DNA of 64,000 nucleotides from Terribacillus saccharophilus (GCF_002272075.1 NZ_NPBJ01000032.1:1-64000), one strand, 5' to 3'; shown: positions 17,393-26,348, numbered from the stretch's first letter. Numbers and translations: made by a program. Notes: generated from the sequence alone by a model not told the origin.

Positions 17393-18420
17393 TCGAAAAG
17401 ACTGTGCTTCAGGATGGATGGGAATTGCACACTGTAACTAATAATAAAGGGATGCGGCTTGAAGTGCTGAACTTCGGGGGCATCATTACTTCCTTAGAAG
17501 TTCCTGATAAGGACGGAAACTTGGAGAATATTGTACTAGGTTATCACGACCTCCAGGATTACAAAGATAATCCGAACTACTTCGGTGCCTTGATCGGTCG
17601 GGTGGCTGGACGGATAAAAGAGTCGGAATTCGAGTTGGGCGGCGAGTCATTTCATCTGAAAGCAAATGAAGGAAAACATCACTTACACGGCGGTTCTGAA
17701 GGCTTCCACCAAGTACTTTGGGAAGTTGAACCTTTCGAAGAAAATCAGACAAACGGCCTTCGACTTTCTCACACTAGCAAAGATGGAGAAGGCGGCTATC
17801 CAGGCAATCTGACGGTGAATGTCACTTATACCCTTACAGGGGACAATAAACTGGTGATTCTTTATGAAGCAACCACTGACAAAGCAACTCCTGTCACGCT
17901 GACAAACCATACGTACTTCAATCTCAGCGGCGACCTGAAAAGGACTGTTGCAACGCAGCAGGCAATGGCCGCAAGTAATCAGTACACGGAGTTGGATGAA
18001 GAGCTGATTTCAACAGGAAGACTGCTGGATACAGCTGCTTCTCCATTCGATTTGCGATCGTTTAAACCGTTACAGGAAGTATTCAGCACGCCGCATGATC
18101 AGCTTCGCATTGCCGGAGATGGCATCGATCACTATTTCTTGTTCTCAAGCACTGAGAAACCAAAAGCTGGGCTCTATGATCCCCAAAGCGGAAGACTGAT
18201 GACTATCGAATCGAACCAGCCTGGTCTCGTTTTATACACCGGTAACGGCCTTGATGATTCATTAGAACTAAAAGAACGCAAGTCGGAAAAGCACCTGGGA
18301 ATTTGTTTTGAAACACAAGCTTTCCCTGCAGGATTGCATCATGATGGTTTCCCAGACCTCATTTTGAAGCCAGGTGAAGAGTACCGAAAAGAGACTGTAT
18401 TCTCTTTTACAACAAAATAA
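17389..18420 (+). CDS. galM: Aldose 1-epimerase (mutarotase)
   Basis: Galactose mutarotase of 343 residues, interconverting beta- and alpha-galactose so that GalK can use the sugar released by beta-galactosidase. Family marks are FGGIITSLEVPDKDGN near the N-terminus, NPNYFGALIGRVAGRI, the acid histidine in LTNHTYFNLSG and the base glutamate in CFETQAFP. The ATG overlaps the galT stop by 4 nt, giving coupled translation. A strong bidirectional terminator follows directly. Confidence 0.95.
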   Translation: MIEKTVLQDGWELHTVTNNKGMRLEVLNFGGIITSLEVPDKDGNLENIVLGYHDLQDYKDNPNYFGALIGRVAGRIKESEFELGGESFHLKANEGKHHLHGGSEGFHQVLWEVEPFEENQTNGLRLSHTSKDGEGGYPGNLTVNVTYTLTGDNKLVILYEATTDKATPVTLTNHTYFNLSGDLKRTVATQQAMAASNQYTELDEELISTGRLLDTAASPFDLRSFKPLQEVFSTPHDQLRIAGDGIDHYFLFSSTEKPKAGLYDPQSGRLMTIESNQPGLVLYTGNGLDDSLELKERKSEKHLGICFETQAFPAGLHHDGFPDLILKPGEEYRKETVFSFTTK

Positions 18421-18424
18421 ATAA

Positions 18425-18457
18425 AGAAGCAGCCAATCTATAGATTGGCTGCTTTTA
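18425..18457. terminator. Bidirectional terminator between galM and the ROK gene
   Basis: A perfect inverted repeat with 12-nt arms (18427-18438 and 18443-18454) and a TATA loop, with A and T tracts on either side. It serves the convergent genes. Confidence 0.88.
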
Positions 18458-19597
18458 TTATACCGGGGCAAACAGATCAACCAATTGCAGTGCTACTGCC
18501 CCTAACGCTGTCGCACGATTTCCATGTCTACTTACCATTATCTCAGTCTGCGCAGCTTCAACCGTCAAGGCTCGGCTCGCAATTTCTTCCTTTAAAGGCG
18601 GAAGGAGAAACGCTGCACTCTCCATCACACCACCACCAAGAATGATTCGATCAGGATTCAACAGGTGAATTAAATTGACCAGACCGATTCCTAATATCTG
18701 ACCGGTTTTTTCCAGAATGATCTTAGCTTCTTCATCTCCAGCTTTTGCTGCATGATAAACAGCTTCCCCACTCGCCGTCCTTGCTCTCCGCGCAATAGAC
18801 GGTCCGCTTGCAAGTGTCTGAAGGCATCCACGGTTTCCGCAAGCACATTTTTCTCCGTTTGGATCGATAGACATATGCCCTAGCTCACCAGCCAGCCCTG
18901 CTGCTCCGTGAAAAAGCTTTCCTCCGATAATGATTCCCGCACCAATTCCGCGCCCGATATTGACAGCTACCATACTATCCTGCATATCATACCCGCCAAA
19001 CCATGATTCCCCAAGAGCCATTGCCCGAGCATCATTATCCACTTTCACCGGAATGCTGAATCTATTTTCCAGCTCCTGCTTAATAGGAATATTATGTAAT
19101 CCTAAGAGAGGAGCTACGAGAGATACACCAGTTTTTGCATCAACTACTCCATGCATCGCTACTCCAATACCTATGATCTGCTCCGTTTGCATACTATGCC
19201 GGTCTAGTAATTGTTGAATAGCTTGTATGACTTGATGCAAAAACTCGCTATTAGTATGTACGCTAAGCGGATAAGAGACGACCCCTAACATCTCTCCTGT
19301 GAGATTCGTCAGAATACAGTCGATTGTACCAGGGCCAGCATCAACACCGATGACGAACAACTCATCTGTCCGGATATGAAGCATGGTAGGCTTGCGGCCG
19401 CCGCTCGAGGAGCCGAGCTTGCTTTCCTCCACTAGACCTTGTTCAATCAGTTCCTTGACGATGATACTGACTGTCGGAGGCGTCAGGCCTGTCTCCTTCG
19501 CTATACCTGCGCGTGATATTGGCGCTGCTATACGAATCTTATTGAGGATCAAAGATCTATTCACTGTTTTCATCAATTGAAATGTGCCACGCTGCAT
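18458..19597 (-). CDS. ROK-family transcriptional regulator (NagC/XylR type)
   Basis: Protein of 379 residues with an N-terminal winged helix-turn-helix (about 15-75; ISRAGIAKETGLTPPTVSIIVKELIEQGLVEE) joined to a ROK sugar-kinase-like domain. The ATP loop is altered to GVDAGPGTIDC, lacking the usual DxGGTK, so it is more likely a sensor than an active kinase. The zinc site CACGNRGCLQTLAS is intact. The ATG is 8 nt after GGAG. No sugar operon adjoins it. It may control the convergent or upstream genes or a distant xylose-like operon. Target and ligand are unknown. Confidence 0.85.
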   Translation of the reverse strand: MQRGTFQLMKTVNRSLILNKIRIAAPISRAGIAKETGLTPPTVSIIVKELIEQGLVEESKLGSSSGGRKPTMLHIRTDELFVIGVDAGPGTIDCILTNLTGEMLGVVSYPLSVHTNSEFLHQVIQAIQQLLDRHSMQTEQIIGIGVAMHGVVDAKTGVSLVAPLLGLHNIPIKQELENRFSIPVKVDNDARAMALGESWFGGYDMQDSMVAVNIGRGIGAGIIIGGKLFHGAAGLAGELGHMSIDPNGEKCACGNRGCLQTLASGPSIARRARTASGEAVYHAAKAGDEEAKIILEKTGQILGIGLVNLIHLLNPDRIILGGGVMESAAFLLPPLKEEIASRALTVEAAQTEIMVSRHGNRATALGAVALQLVDLFAPV

Positions 19598-19669
19598 ATA
19601 AACCGCTCCACTATCAGTAGTAATTTCAGTATATCATCATTCGAACAAAACTGACTCCCACACTATCTT

Positions 19670-20233
19670 CTAAATCTCTATCTCTTTAATCACCTTTGCT
19701 GGATTTCCTCCGACTACTGTATTTGCAGGGACATCTTTTGTGACGACTGCACCTGATCCGATAACCGCGTTATCTCCGATTGTAACACCAGGATTGATAA
19801 CAGCACGCCCGCCGATCCAGACATTATCTCCAATTGTCACCGGCTTGCCCAATTCATAACCGGAATTACGTTCTACCGGATGCAATGGATGCGTTGCGGT
19901 ATATATATGTACACCTGGAGCCAGCATGCAATTATCGCCGATGCGGATTTCACAAATATCCAGCATCACACAATCAAAATTCGCATAGAAGCTTTCTCCA
20001 AGATGAATATTGTACCCATAATCACAGCGAAAAGTCGGTTCGATGTAGGCTTTGCCTTTTGATGAGCCAAGTATCTGATGCAATAAATCCGCGCGCTCAG
20101 CATGTTCATAGCTTGTTGTATCATTATATTTCCGGATCAATTCCCTTATTTCCATACGTCTGTCTGTCAGCTCTTTATCGGAAGGACGATAAAGCTCCCC
20201 TGCCACCATTTTCTCTCTTTCTGTCTTCATCAT
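19670..20233 (-). CDS. maa: Maltose/galactoside O-acetyltransferase-like protein
   Basis: Left-handed parallel beta-helix acetyltransferase of about 187 residues. An N-terminal helical Maa domain ([19 protein letters not shown]) precedes a run of hexapeptide repeats (about 60-180) with the catalytic histidine in [13 protein letters not shown] and the closing [11 protein letters not shown]. It transfers acetyl from acetyl-CoA to a sugar hydroxyl, usually glucose or maltose. The start at 20233 is 8 nt after GGGG; a GTG three codons upstream overlaps that site. It is a single gene. Substrate within the family cannot be settled from sequence. Confidence 0.88.
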   Translation of the reverse strand: MMKTEREKMVAGELYRPSDKELTDRRMEIRELIRKYNDTTSYEHAERADLLHQILGSSKGKAYIEPTFRCDYGYNIHLGESFYANFDCVMLDICEIRIGDNCMLAPGVHIYTATHPLHPVERNSGYELGKPVTIGDNVWIGGRAVINPGVTIGDNAVIGSGAVVTKDVPANTVVGGNPAKVIKEIEI

Positions 20234-20336
20234 TATCTTCACCCCTTTTAATAATCTCTTACTTTATATATCTATTGTTATAAATCTCGTAAATACTGAC
20301 CATACTGATTCTATTATATCGCAAAGGAGAATTACT

Positions 20337-21185
20337 ATGCACACCCGCCTCAAAGTTGCCCTGCCTCTATTATTTATACTCATTGCACTTTTATTGATCA
20401 TGCCCTCCCAAGCAAACGCTAGCGATTCTAATATTGGACAGACGACTGCAAACCTGAATATCAGAGCTTCCCCTTCGACGGATGCAGCCATTATCGGTAA
20501 GTTCCCAGCAGGCACCCAGTTCCAATATATCGACAGAGGAGATGGCTGGGGACAGATAACCATTGATAGCCAAACAGGTTATCTCAGCTTGGATTATGTA
20601 ACAGAAGCGCAAAAAGAACCAGCCACTCCCGCTGAATCATCAAACGGGCAGCCTGTTCACAGAATAGTTATCGATCCCGGTCATGGCGGCAAAGATCCTG
20701 GTGCAATCGGAAATGATACGATGGAAAAATGGGTAGCCCTGACTATTTCGGAAAAACTGCAGCGCAGGTTACTTGCTAATGGATATGATGTAAAAATGAC
20801 GCGCAGTGAGGATGTTTTTATTCCATTACCGGAACGAGCAACATTATCGAATAACTGGAAAGCAGATTTATTTGTAAGCGTCCACGCCAATAGTGCTACT
20901 TCTTCGTCAGCAAAAGGATTGGAATCTTACTATTACGGAGCAAGCAGCAGCGGGAAGCAGCTGGCTTCCAGTATACAGACTGCATTAGTATCCAATACGA
21001 ATAATGAAAACAGAGGCACACATAGTGCTGATTTTTATGTACTGCGCCACACATCCATGCCTGCTGTACTCGTTGAAACAGGATTTATCTCTAACCCTGC
21101 TGATGCTGTGCTTCTTAACGATGCAGGTTATCAAGATAAAGTAGCCACTTCGATTGCCGAAGGAATCAAAGAATATGCAAGCTAA
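20337..21185 (+). CDS. Secreted N-acetylmuramoyl-L-alanine amidase with SH3 domain
   Basis: Exported cell-wall hydrolase of 282 residues. A signal peptide (about 1-29, ending QANAS) is followed by one bacterial SH3 domain (about 33-87; TTANLNIRASPSTDAAI) and an Amidase_3 catalytic domain (about 105-282). Zinc ligands and the catalytic glutamate appear in IDPGHGGKDPGAIG, SVHANSA and LVETGFISNPAD. It cuts the bond between muramic acid and the stem peptide. AAAGGAG precedes the ATG. It is monocistronic with its own terminator. A role in lysis, separation or germination cannot be distinguished here. Confidence 0.92.
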   Translation: MHTRLKVALPLLFILIALLLIMPSQANASDSNIGQTTANLNIRASPSTDAAIIGKFPAGTQFQYIDRGDGWGQITIDSQTGYLSLDYVTEAQKEPATPAESSNGQPVHRIVIDPGHGGKDPGAIGNDTMEKWVALTISEKLQRRLLANGYDVKMTRSEDVFIPLPERATLSNNWKADLFVSVHANSATSSSAKGLESYYYGASSSGKQLASSIQTALVSNTNNENRGTHSADFYVLRHTSMPAVLVETGFISNPADAVLLNDAGYQDKVATSIAEGIKEYAS

Positions 21186-21190
21186 AGCAG

Positions 21191-21213
21191 AGCTGCCGAT
21201 ACGGCGGCTTTTT
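21191..21213 (+). terminator. Terminator after the amidase gene
   Basis: An 8-bp stem (21191-21198 with 21202-21209, one G-T pair) with an ATA loop, followed by five T residues. Confidence 0.8.
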
Positions 21214-21279
21214 ACATAATATTCACATTACTTTTACTTATATAATCGTATAATTGGAGGGTACAGGGGGGATTAAGAT

Positions 21280-21627
21280 TTGAAATACTTAGTGGATTTC
21301 ATTTTAGCCATCATACTTACCGGACTCTCTTATTATGTTGGCAGCTTATTATTTCGGCACGGATTACCAATATGGCAAGCAATACTCATCGGCTTCTCCG
21401 TCGTCGCACTTGGTGCAATGACAGAGGCTCTTGGGGCACCGATTTGGCTGATTGTACTCGTTCCTTTCCCAGTCGGCATGCTGCTTTTGTATCTGTTCCT
21501 GCAGGTGCCTGTTACGAATTGGTTAATCACCTATGCCACAACCTTAGTTTTCTACACCCTGATGCACATCCCAATGAGCTACTTCTTCCAATTCCATAGT
21601 TTGATCCCTGCTTGGAAGCTATCATAA
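21280..21627 (+). CDS. Small integral membrane protein of unknown function
   Basis: Protein of 115 residues made almost entirely of hydrophobic segments (about four helices: 3-22, 30-48, 52-72, 78-98) and ending in IPAWKLS. It begins at TTG, behind a purine-rich AGGGGGG. I do not recognise the family with confidence; there are no catalytic motifs and no cysteines. It stands alone between the amidase and a convergent Rap-type gene. Confidence 0.65.
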   Translation: MKYLVDFILAIILTGLSYYVGSLLFRHGLPIWQAILIGFSVVALGAMTEALGAPIWLIVLVPFPVGMLLLYLFLQVPVTNWLITYATTLVFYTLMHIPMSYFFQFHSLIPAWKLS

Positions 21628-21634
21628 TACATAG

Positions 21635-21663
21635 AAAGGAGACTGCAAGAAGCAATCTCCTTT
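21635..21663. terminator. Bidirectional terminator between the small membrane protein and the Rap gene
   Basis: AAAGGAGA (21635-21642) pairs with TCTCCTTT (21656-21663) around a 13-nt loop. It lies between two convergent stops. No phr-type reading frame fits between it and the Rap gene. Confidence 0.75.
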
Positions 21664-21682
21664 TCTAGCATTACTCTATACT

Positions 21683-22735
21683 CTATTTTAAAGCCAGAAG
21701 ATAGTATCTGGATGCTTTTTCAAAGTCATGATTATCTGTATAATATTTAGCCAGTCGTTCGGAAAAGTGACGAACGTTATTGTCATCCTCGATGGATTGA
21801 AAATATTCAATGCCTTCCCGCCACACTAATTCAAAACTGTCCTTATCGACAAATTGTTTATGAAGCATGGCGAACATCCATTTATACGCATCTTCATCCC
21901 GCTTCTTACTTAAAGCAAACCCCTCAGTAAAATGCTCCATTGCACGATCCTTCAAGCCAAGCCGGAAACAGCATTCTGTCACGTAGTATAAGCTCTTCAA
22001 ATAATATTCAGGATGCTTGTAATGCATAGATTTTTCAAAATGTCCCATTGCCTTCTCAAGCTGATCTTGTTTGAAATACAGCACACCAATATTGTGATAA
22101 ATATACATAGGCAGCTGCAACTCGGACTCGGACACATCATGCTTTAGAGCAGCTTGAAACAGTTCCTCCGCTTTCCGAAAGTCAGTCATATGCATATGAT
22201 TCAATCCTTGGAGCAGGAGGCATTTTCCAAGCTGTAATTTCTGATCGTAACGAAGAGCTGATTCGATAGCTTTATTGGCATTCAAGACTGAAAAAGCAGT
22301 CATTTTCATATAATAGTACGTAATTGCCAGTTTATAATAGAAATCAGACACTTCCCGATGGTCGATTTGTACGGACAAAAACGGTTCTGCACGTTCAAAT
22401 TCGACAATTGCATCCTGAAGTTTGGTTTGCCGGTACAGCAGCAGACCCTTGAAGAAATGGTAGTAGTATAGATTTTCGGCGGTGAGCGCGAATGCATCAG
22501 CAGCACCCTCGAGCAGTTTTTCTCCTTTATCCAAATCACCTTTCAGCATCTCCAAGCGAGCATCGTACAGCATACTTTTTGCAAGCAGCCTTTCATCGCG
22601 AATTGCATCTTCCTGTTCAGTTATTTCATTGCGAATACTCTCTGCAGCACGGATCTGTTCCGTTTTAATATTTACATATAACTTATCAAGCAGCTTGTTA
22701 AATATTTCAGCGTTTTTCATATCTGTCTGGTACAT
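21683..22735 (-). CDS. Rap-family tetratricopeptide regulator without Phr
   Basis: Protein of 350 residues resembling B. subtilis Rap phosphatases. An N-terminal helical part (about 8-75) is followed by about six TPR units; YYYHFFKGLLLYRQTKLQDA and SDFYYKLAITYYYMKMTAFS line up with Rap consensus segments. Rap proteins either dephosphorylate Spo0F or block response-regulator DNA binding, and are switched off by Phr pentapeptides. At about 350 residues it is slightly shorter than classical Rap proteins (about 375-390). No secreted Phr precursor follows: a terminator comes 20 nt after the stop. It may be an orphan answering a peptide encoded elsewhere. Target not predictable. Confidence 0.8.
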   Translation of the reverse strand: MYQTDMKNAEIFNKLLDKLYVNIKTEQIRAAESIRNEITEQEDAIRDERLLAKSMLYDARLEMLKGDLDKGEKLLEGAADAFALTAENLYYYHFFKGLLLYRQTKLQDAIVEFERAEPFLSVQIDHREVSDFYYKLAITYYYMKMTAFSVLNANKAIESALRYDQKLQLGKCLLLQGLNHMHMTDFRKAEELFQAALKHDVSESELQLPMYIYHNIGVLYFKQDQLEKAMGHFEKSMHYKHPEYYLKSLYYVTECCFRLGLKDRAMEHFTEGFALSKKRDEDAYKWMFAMLHKQFVDKDSFELVWREGIEYFQSIEDDNNVRHFSERLAKYYTDNHDFEKASRYYLLALK

Positions 22736-22806
22736 CGGCTCACCCTCTTTCTATTCATATCTGAATCATCGGTAGATTTCATGGAAATGTTTAGGCGTTC
22801 AGAAAG

Positions 22807-22832
22807 AAAACGATCCACCATTTGGTGAATCG
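22807..22832 (-). terminator. Terminator after the GNAT gene
   Basis: A 9-bp stem (22811-22819 with 22824-22832, including one G-T pair) and a T-rich tail on the minus strand just past the GNAT stop. Confidence 0.7.
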
Positions 22833-22834
22833 GT

Positions 22835-23338
22835 TCATATTAGTTTTTTCCCATATATTCGATATGCTTTCTCGTTCGGATAAAAAGAATCTTTTAGCAA
22901 TTCCCATCCGTTCCGTTCATAAAACTGAATTGCTCTGATATTATTCTCACGTGTGGTCAGGACAGCTGTTTTGTTTGGAGCTGCAGTTAGCAGCTGATTA
23001 AGCAGAGCGGTTCCGATCCCTGATCCTCGTACAGAGGGAGCAACTACTAGCTCCACTAATTCGAAGCAATCATCCAGCCAATCCGACTTGCCATTCTCCT
23101 GCAGTGCCGGTCTCAGCAGATCATGATAATATTGCCCTGGCCTTGATGTGTATCCATACACCAAACCGACCATATGACTCTTTTCGTCCAGCTTCACTAG
23201 GCCCTGATAACCTGGATACCTACTGTGACGGACAAATCGAGGAGCAATATCGGCAAAGCTCACTTGCCACGCCTCTTGGTAAAAAGCTGCAGCCGACTGG
23301 ATCAGCACATAATTCCCAGCCAATTTCCTGGTTCTCAT
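22835..23338 (-). CDS. GNAT-family N-acetyltransferase
   Basis: Acetyl-CoA-dependent acetyltransferase of about 167 residues. The core shows the beta4-alpha3 acetyl-CoA loop VVAPSVRGSGIGTALLNQLL and the C-terminal NIRAIQFYERNGWEL typical of the fold. The start chosen is the ATG at 23338, 10 nt after GGGAG; an upstream GTG overlaps that site. It is a single gene with a downstream terminator. Substrate (amino group of a small molecule or protein) cannot be told. Confidence 0.85.
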   Translation of the reverse strand: MRTRKLAGNYVLIQSAAAFYQEAWQVSFADIAPRFVRHSRYPGYQGLVKLDEKSHMVGLVYGYTSRPGQYYHDLLRPALQENGKSDWLDDCFELVELVVAPSVRGSGIGTALLNQLLTAAPNKTAVLTTRENNIRAIQFYERNGWELLKDSFYPNEKAYRIYGKKLI

Positions 23339-23388
23339 CCTGCACACGCTCCCGCTTCCTGTTTTTATCTATTATATAGAAAGCTGAA

Positions 23389-23778
23389 TCAATTTGCAGC
23401 CTGTCCCTGCATTGTTTGGGAGCGCAAGCTGTAGGATGAAACCTTCTTCTTCTGATATTTGAATACATCTACTCTGTCTGTATATGCATATACCAGAAAA
23501 CGTCCTTGCTTTGTTTCTATCTCTAACGGTACACCTTCAGGAGCAGGGGCATAATAGTATTTTTCTAAGAAGCTGGCTTCATTGAATTGATCAATAATAA
23601 GCTGTGTCTCTTCAGCTGATAGAACCTCGCCATCCCGCTTGACAGTTACATCATAAGACAGCTTCGGATGCAGCTGAAATCTTTTTCCTACTTTATCTAC
23701 AACCCCACTCGGTAAAGATGCCGCTAAAACTTTAATCAAACTAGCTACAATCAATAAGACTATAAATACCCACGACAA
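23389..23778 (-). CDS. YfmQ-like membrane-anchored protein
   Basis: Protein of 129 residues with one N-terminal membrane helix (about 2-20) and a small mixed alpha/beta domain. The features GVVDKVGKRFQLHPKLSYDV and FNEASFLEKYYYAP resemble B. subtilis YfmQ as I remember it, an uncharacterised protein; the match has not been tested. It begins at TTG, 9 nt after GAGG. The C-terminal domain is expected outside or inside the membrane depending on topology; there is no lipobox. Function unknown. Confidence 0.65.
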   Translation of the reverse strand: MSWVFIVLLIVASLIKVLAASLPSGVVDKVGKRFQLHPKLSYDVTVKRDGEVLSAEETQLIIDQFNEASFLEKYYYAPAPEGVPLEIETKQGRFLVYAYTDRVDVFKYQKKKVSSYSLRSQTMQGQAAN

Positions 23779-23933
23779 ATCTTTTCGCCTCGATTCTAAT
23801 TAATCGTGCTTATAATAACACAGTTTCAGTAAACGCTCTTCTTCATTTTTGACAAGAAAATGACAGATACGCCTTCTGCCCTATTCATTTAATGGTTCTC
23901 AAAACTTATACTGGAAAATGGAGGTAATTACAA

Positions 23934-24353
23934 ATGAAAACACCAAAAATGTTAACGCTGATTTCATTAGTTTTATTGGTTTTAATCTTTATCGCTAGTC
24001 TTTTCTTCACGATCACTTTGCCTCAAAATCAATCCATGGAACAGACAGTGGCCCGCTATCTTGAAAACGACCCAAAGTATCAAAGAACACTTGATTCCGG
24101 GGAAACTCCTTCTATCAGCCCTGATGAAATGGCTGCTGAAACCATGTCTGCCTTGCAAGTATTCTTTGCCATCCCTACTATATACATAGCCATCATTGCT
24201 ATCATTGTACTAATAGGCTATACCATCATTTCTAAAAGACCTAAAGGTGCCGCATTAACACTATTCAGCGCGGGAGTTTTATCTCTGGCCACCGTTATCA
24301 TTCCTGTGCTCTTATTCATTGCAGGCGGTATGCTGAAAAAAAGATCTGCATAA
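23934..24353 (+). CDS. Small membrane protein, DUF4064-like
   Basis: Protein of 139 residues with three hydrophobic segments: 8-28, 79-100 and 108-132. The first and second are separated by a hydrophilic, probably extracellular loop (about 30-75) rich in Glu, Gln and Asp. The layout is that of DUF4064 proteins of Bacilli; this is a resemblance, not a proven match. GGAGG precedes the ATG. It is monocistronic and ends in a strong hairpin shared with brnQ. Confidence 0.6.
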   Translation: MKTPKMLTLISLVLLVLIFIASLFFTITLPQNQSMEQTVARYLENDPKYQRTLDSGETPSISPDEMAAETMSALQVFFAIPTIYIAIIAIIVLIGYTIISKRPKGAALTLFSAGVLSLATVIIPVLLFIAGGMLKKRSA

Positions 24354-24387
24354 AAAAGTCTTCTCCGGCTTCGGAGAAGACTTTTTT
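24352..24387. terminator. Bidirectional terminator between convergent genes
   Basis: Perfect 15-16 nt arms containing GTCTTCTCCG / CGGAGAAGAC with a GCTT loop, flanked by A6 and T6. It serves the DUF4064-like gene and brnQ. Confidence 0.92.
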
Positions 24388-24390
24388 CTA

Positions 24391-25704
24391 TTAGATTCTA
24401 ACCTTTGATACAAGTAATCCAAGCAAAGCCCCGATGATGGAAGGTACCACCCAGCCAAGACCTACTTCATAGAAAGGCAATACCGTTTGGAAAAGGTCAT
24501 TAACTGCAGTTATCTGCAAGCCTGCCTCATTGAAACCATCAAAGATACTCACACAGAATGTCAGTATAAGACTGCCGATATATACTTCACGCATTCCGCC
24601 GAATAACGGATGCAGGAATGTAAGAAACACCAGACTGATCGTAATCGGATAAATAGCCATCAACACTGGGACTGAGATAGATATCAATTCTGTAAGACCG
24701 ATGTTCGCTACTACCGCACTGAAGACAGATAGCACAATAGCAAACGTCTTATAAGAAATACGCGGCATTAACTCATGGAAAAACGTTGAACAAGAGGTGA
24801 TCAATCCAACACTTGTCGTTAGACAGGCAACCGTGATCATCAATCCAAGGAAAATCATGCCCCATGAGCCGAAATAATAATTGGATACATCAGCAAGAAT
24901 CTCAGCACCATTGCTTAAATAACCAAGCTCACTGACACTGGACGCACCCATGAAGGAAAGCGCTGTATAAATCACAGCAAGTACAACGGCTGCAAGAGCA
25001 GTTGCTAACAAGCAAACCTTCATGACCGAGCCTTTGTTCGTGATGCCCTTATCCTTTAAAGCATTTACGATGATGATTCCGAACACACAAGCAACTAGCG
25101 CATCTAAGGTCAAATAGCCTTCCTGGAATCCTTTAAAGAAAGCATTTGCCGTATACTCACTTTGGGGTGCATGGAATTTGCCGATTGGGAAAATAATGGC
25201 GACAATAACAAGCAAGCTGATAAAAGCCAGTTTGATTGGTGTCAGGAATTTCCCGATTACATCGATGATCTTAGTAGGGTTCATCGATAACAGGCAAGTA
25301 ATTGCAAAGAAAAGGACCGAAAACAAAATCAACGGAAGCGGACCTGGATCAGCAGGCAAGAATGGTTTTAAACCAATCTCATATGATACATTCCCTGCAC
25401 GCGGTATAGCAAAAAAAGGCCCGATTGCAAGATATAGAATGATCGTATAAACAATTCCGAATACCGGGTGCACCCTGCTCGATAGTGACATAAGATCCCG
25501 CTCGCCTGAATAAACGAAGGCGATGATCCCAATCAGCGGCAACCCGACCCCTGTTACAAGAAAGCCTGCATTAGCTATCCATATATTTTCACCGGCTTGC
25601 TGCCCAAGCAACGGCGGGAAAATCAGATTACCCGCTCCGAAGAACAAAGCAAAGAGCATCAAACCAAGAATGACGGTAAATGAACCTGGTACTTTCTTTG
25701 ACAC
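24391..25704 (-). CDS. brnQ: Branched-chain amino acid carrier BrnQ
   Basis: LIVCS-family sodium-coupled importer of Leu, Ile and Val, about 437 residues with twelve membrane helices. The family start is GLMLFALFFGAGNLIFPP and the second conserved loop is AIGPFFAIPRAGNVSYE. The GTG at 25704 is chosen because GGAGG lies 9 nt upstream; an earlier in-frame GTG overlaps the ribosome site. The upstream region carries the palindrome at 25772-25788. In B. subtilis such genes are CodY targets, which fits the AT-rich upstream region, but no clean CodY box is visible. Confidence 0.93.
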   Translation of the reverse strand: MSKKVPGSFTVILGLMLFALFFGAGNLIFPPLLGQQAGENIWIANAGFLVTGVGLPLIGIIAFVYSGERDLMSLSSRVHPVFGIVYTIILYLAIGPFFAIPRAGNVSYEIGLKPFLPADPGPLPLILFSVLFFAITCLLSMNPTKIIDVIGKFLTPIKLAFISLLVIVAIIFPIGKFHAPQSEYTANAFFKGFQEGYLTLDALVACVFGIIIVNALKDKGITNKGSVMKVCLLATALAAVVLAVIYTALSFMGASSVSELGYLSNGAEILADVSNYYFGSWGMIFLGLMITVACLTTSVGLITSCSTFFHELMPRISYKTFAIVLSVFSAVVANIGLTELISISVPVLMAIYPITISLVFLTFLHPLFGGMREVYIGSLILTFCVSIFDGFNEAGLQITAVNDLFQTVLPFYEVGLGWVVPSIIGALLGLLVSKVRI

Positions 25705-25771
25705 AAAAAAAACCTCCACTAACTATTCGAATAGTCTGATAAATAACAAAATATTGAGTTTAATAAAATTT

Positions 25772-25788
25772 TGTCAGATTTTCTGACA
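25772..25788. promoter_or_regulatory. Palindrome upstream of brnQ
   Basis: TGTCAGATTTTCTGACA has 7-nt perfect arms around TTT. It lies about 70 nt upstream of the brnQ start. Its TTTTCTGA core is reminiscent of half of a CodY box (AATTTTCWGAAAATT), but the rest does not fit, so the binding protein is unknown. Confidence 0.4.
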
Positions 25789-25960
25789 CAATACTGGTTA
25801 GTATAATACTGAATTGTGCAACATTCAAGGAGTTTTTGTTAGGAATCTTCTGTAATTATATGTATAACAAATTTATTCAAACATAAGATCCGCTTTATCA
25901 AAGCCTAATACGAATAATTTATCGGTTGTTCCCGACAATAAGCATAAAAGGAACATGATT

Positions 25961-26248
25961 ATGGACTTCCCTAACATTCAAACAAACTTTTGGGATTCTG
26001 TTATTGGCATCCCAGCAACACTTGTCCTCACACAACTTCTTAAACTATTTTTACCGTTACCAAAGCAGTATGTGCCTACTGCCGCCATCTTAATCGGTCT
26101 GGCACTCTCGATTTTTTACAGTCATCCACATGATTTGATTGCCGGTATTTTTATGGGCTATTTTTATGGCTATGCTGCCATTGGCAGTTATGCCGCTACA
26201 AAGACAACTTGGGGAGTTTTTCGGAGGGAGAAGCGGAACTTTTCATAA
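25961..26248 (+). CDS. Small holin-like membrane protein
   Basis: Protein of about 95 residues with two or three membrane helices (about 12-32, 38-54, 60-80) and a positively charged C-terminus (FRREKRNFS), a layout seen in small holin-like proteins. No phage gene is nearby, so a lysis role is not implied. The ATG at 25961 is about 9 nt from AAGGA; an ATG two codons upstream is closer to the site. I do not recognise a named family. Confidence 0.6.
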   Translation: MDFPNIQTNFWDSVIGIPATLVLTQLLKLFLPLPKQYVPTAAILIGLALSIFYSHPHDLIAGIFMGYFYGYAAIGSYAATKTTWGVFRREKRNFS

Positions 26249-26250
26249 AA

Positions 26251-26275
26251 AAACCTCTGCCATATAGGCAGAGGT
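26251..26275. terminator. Hairpin after the holin-like gene
   Basis: AACCTCTGCC and GGCAGAGGTT arms with an ATATA loop. The better T tract (T7) lies on the minus-strand side, so it could end transcription in both directions. It also stands downstream of the coding-like fragment at 26349-26438. Confidence 0.75.
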
Positions 26276-26348
26276 TATAAGAGATTACTTAGTCGGACTA
26301 GCATATACGATTCAGCACTAGGCTAGCTGACAGTATACTGCAGACAAA

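Noticed and set aside
25727-25790. CodY boxes upstream of brnQ
   Set aside because: The best 15-mers have four or five mismatches to AATTTTCWGAAAATT. Regulation by CodY is likely for the family but is not shown by the sequence.
25961-26248. Holin-like protein as evidence for a prophage
   Set aside because: No endolysin, structural, integrase or repressor genes are nearby, and the flanking genes are chromosomal; small holin-like proteins also occur alone.
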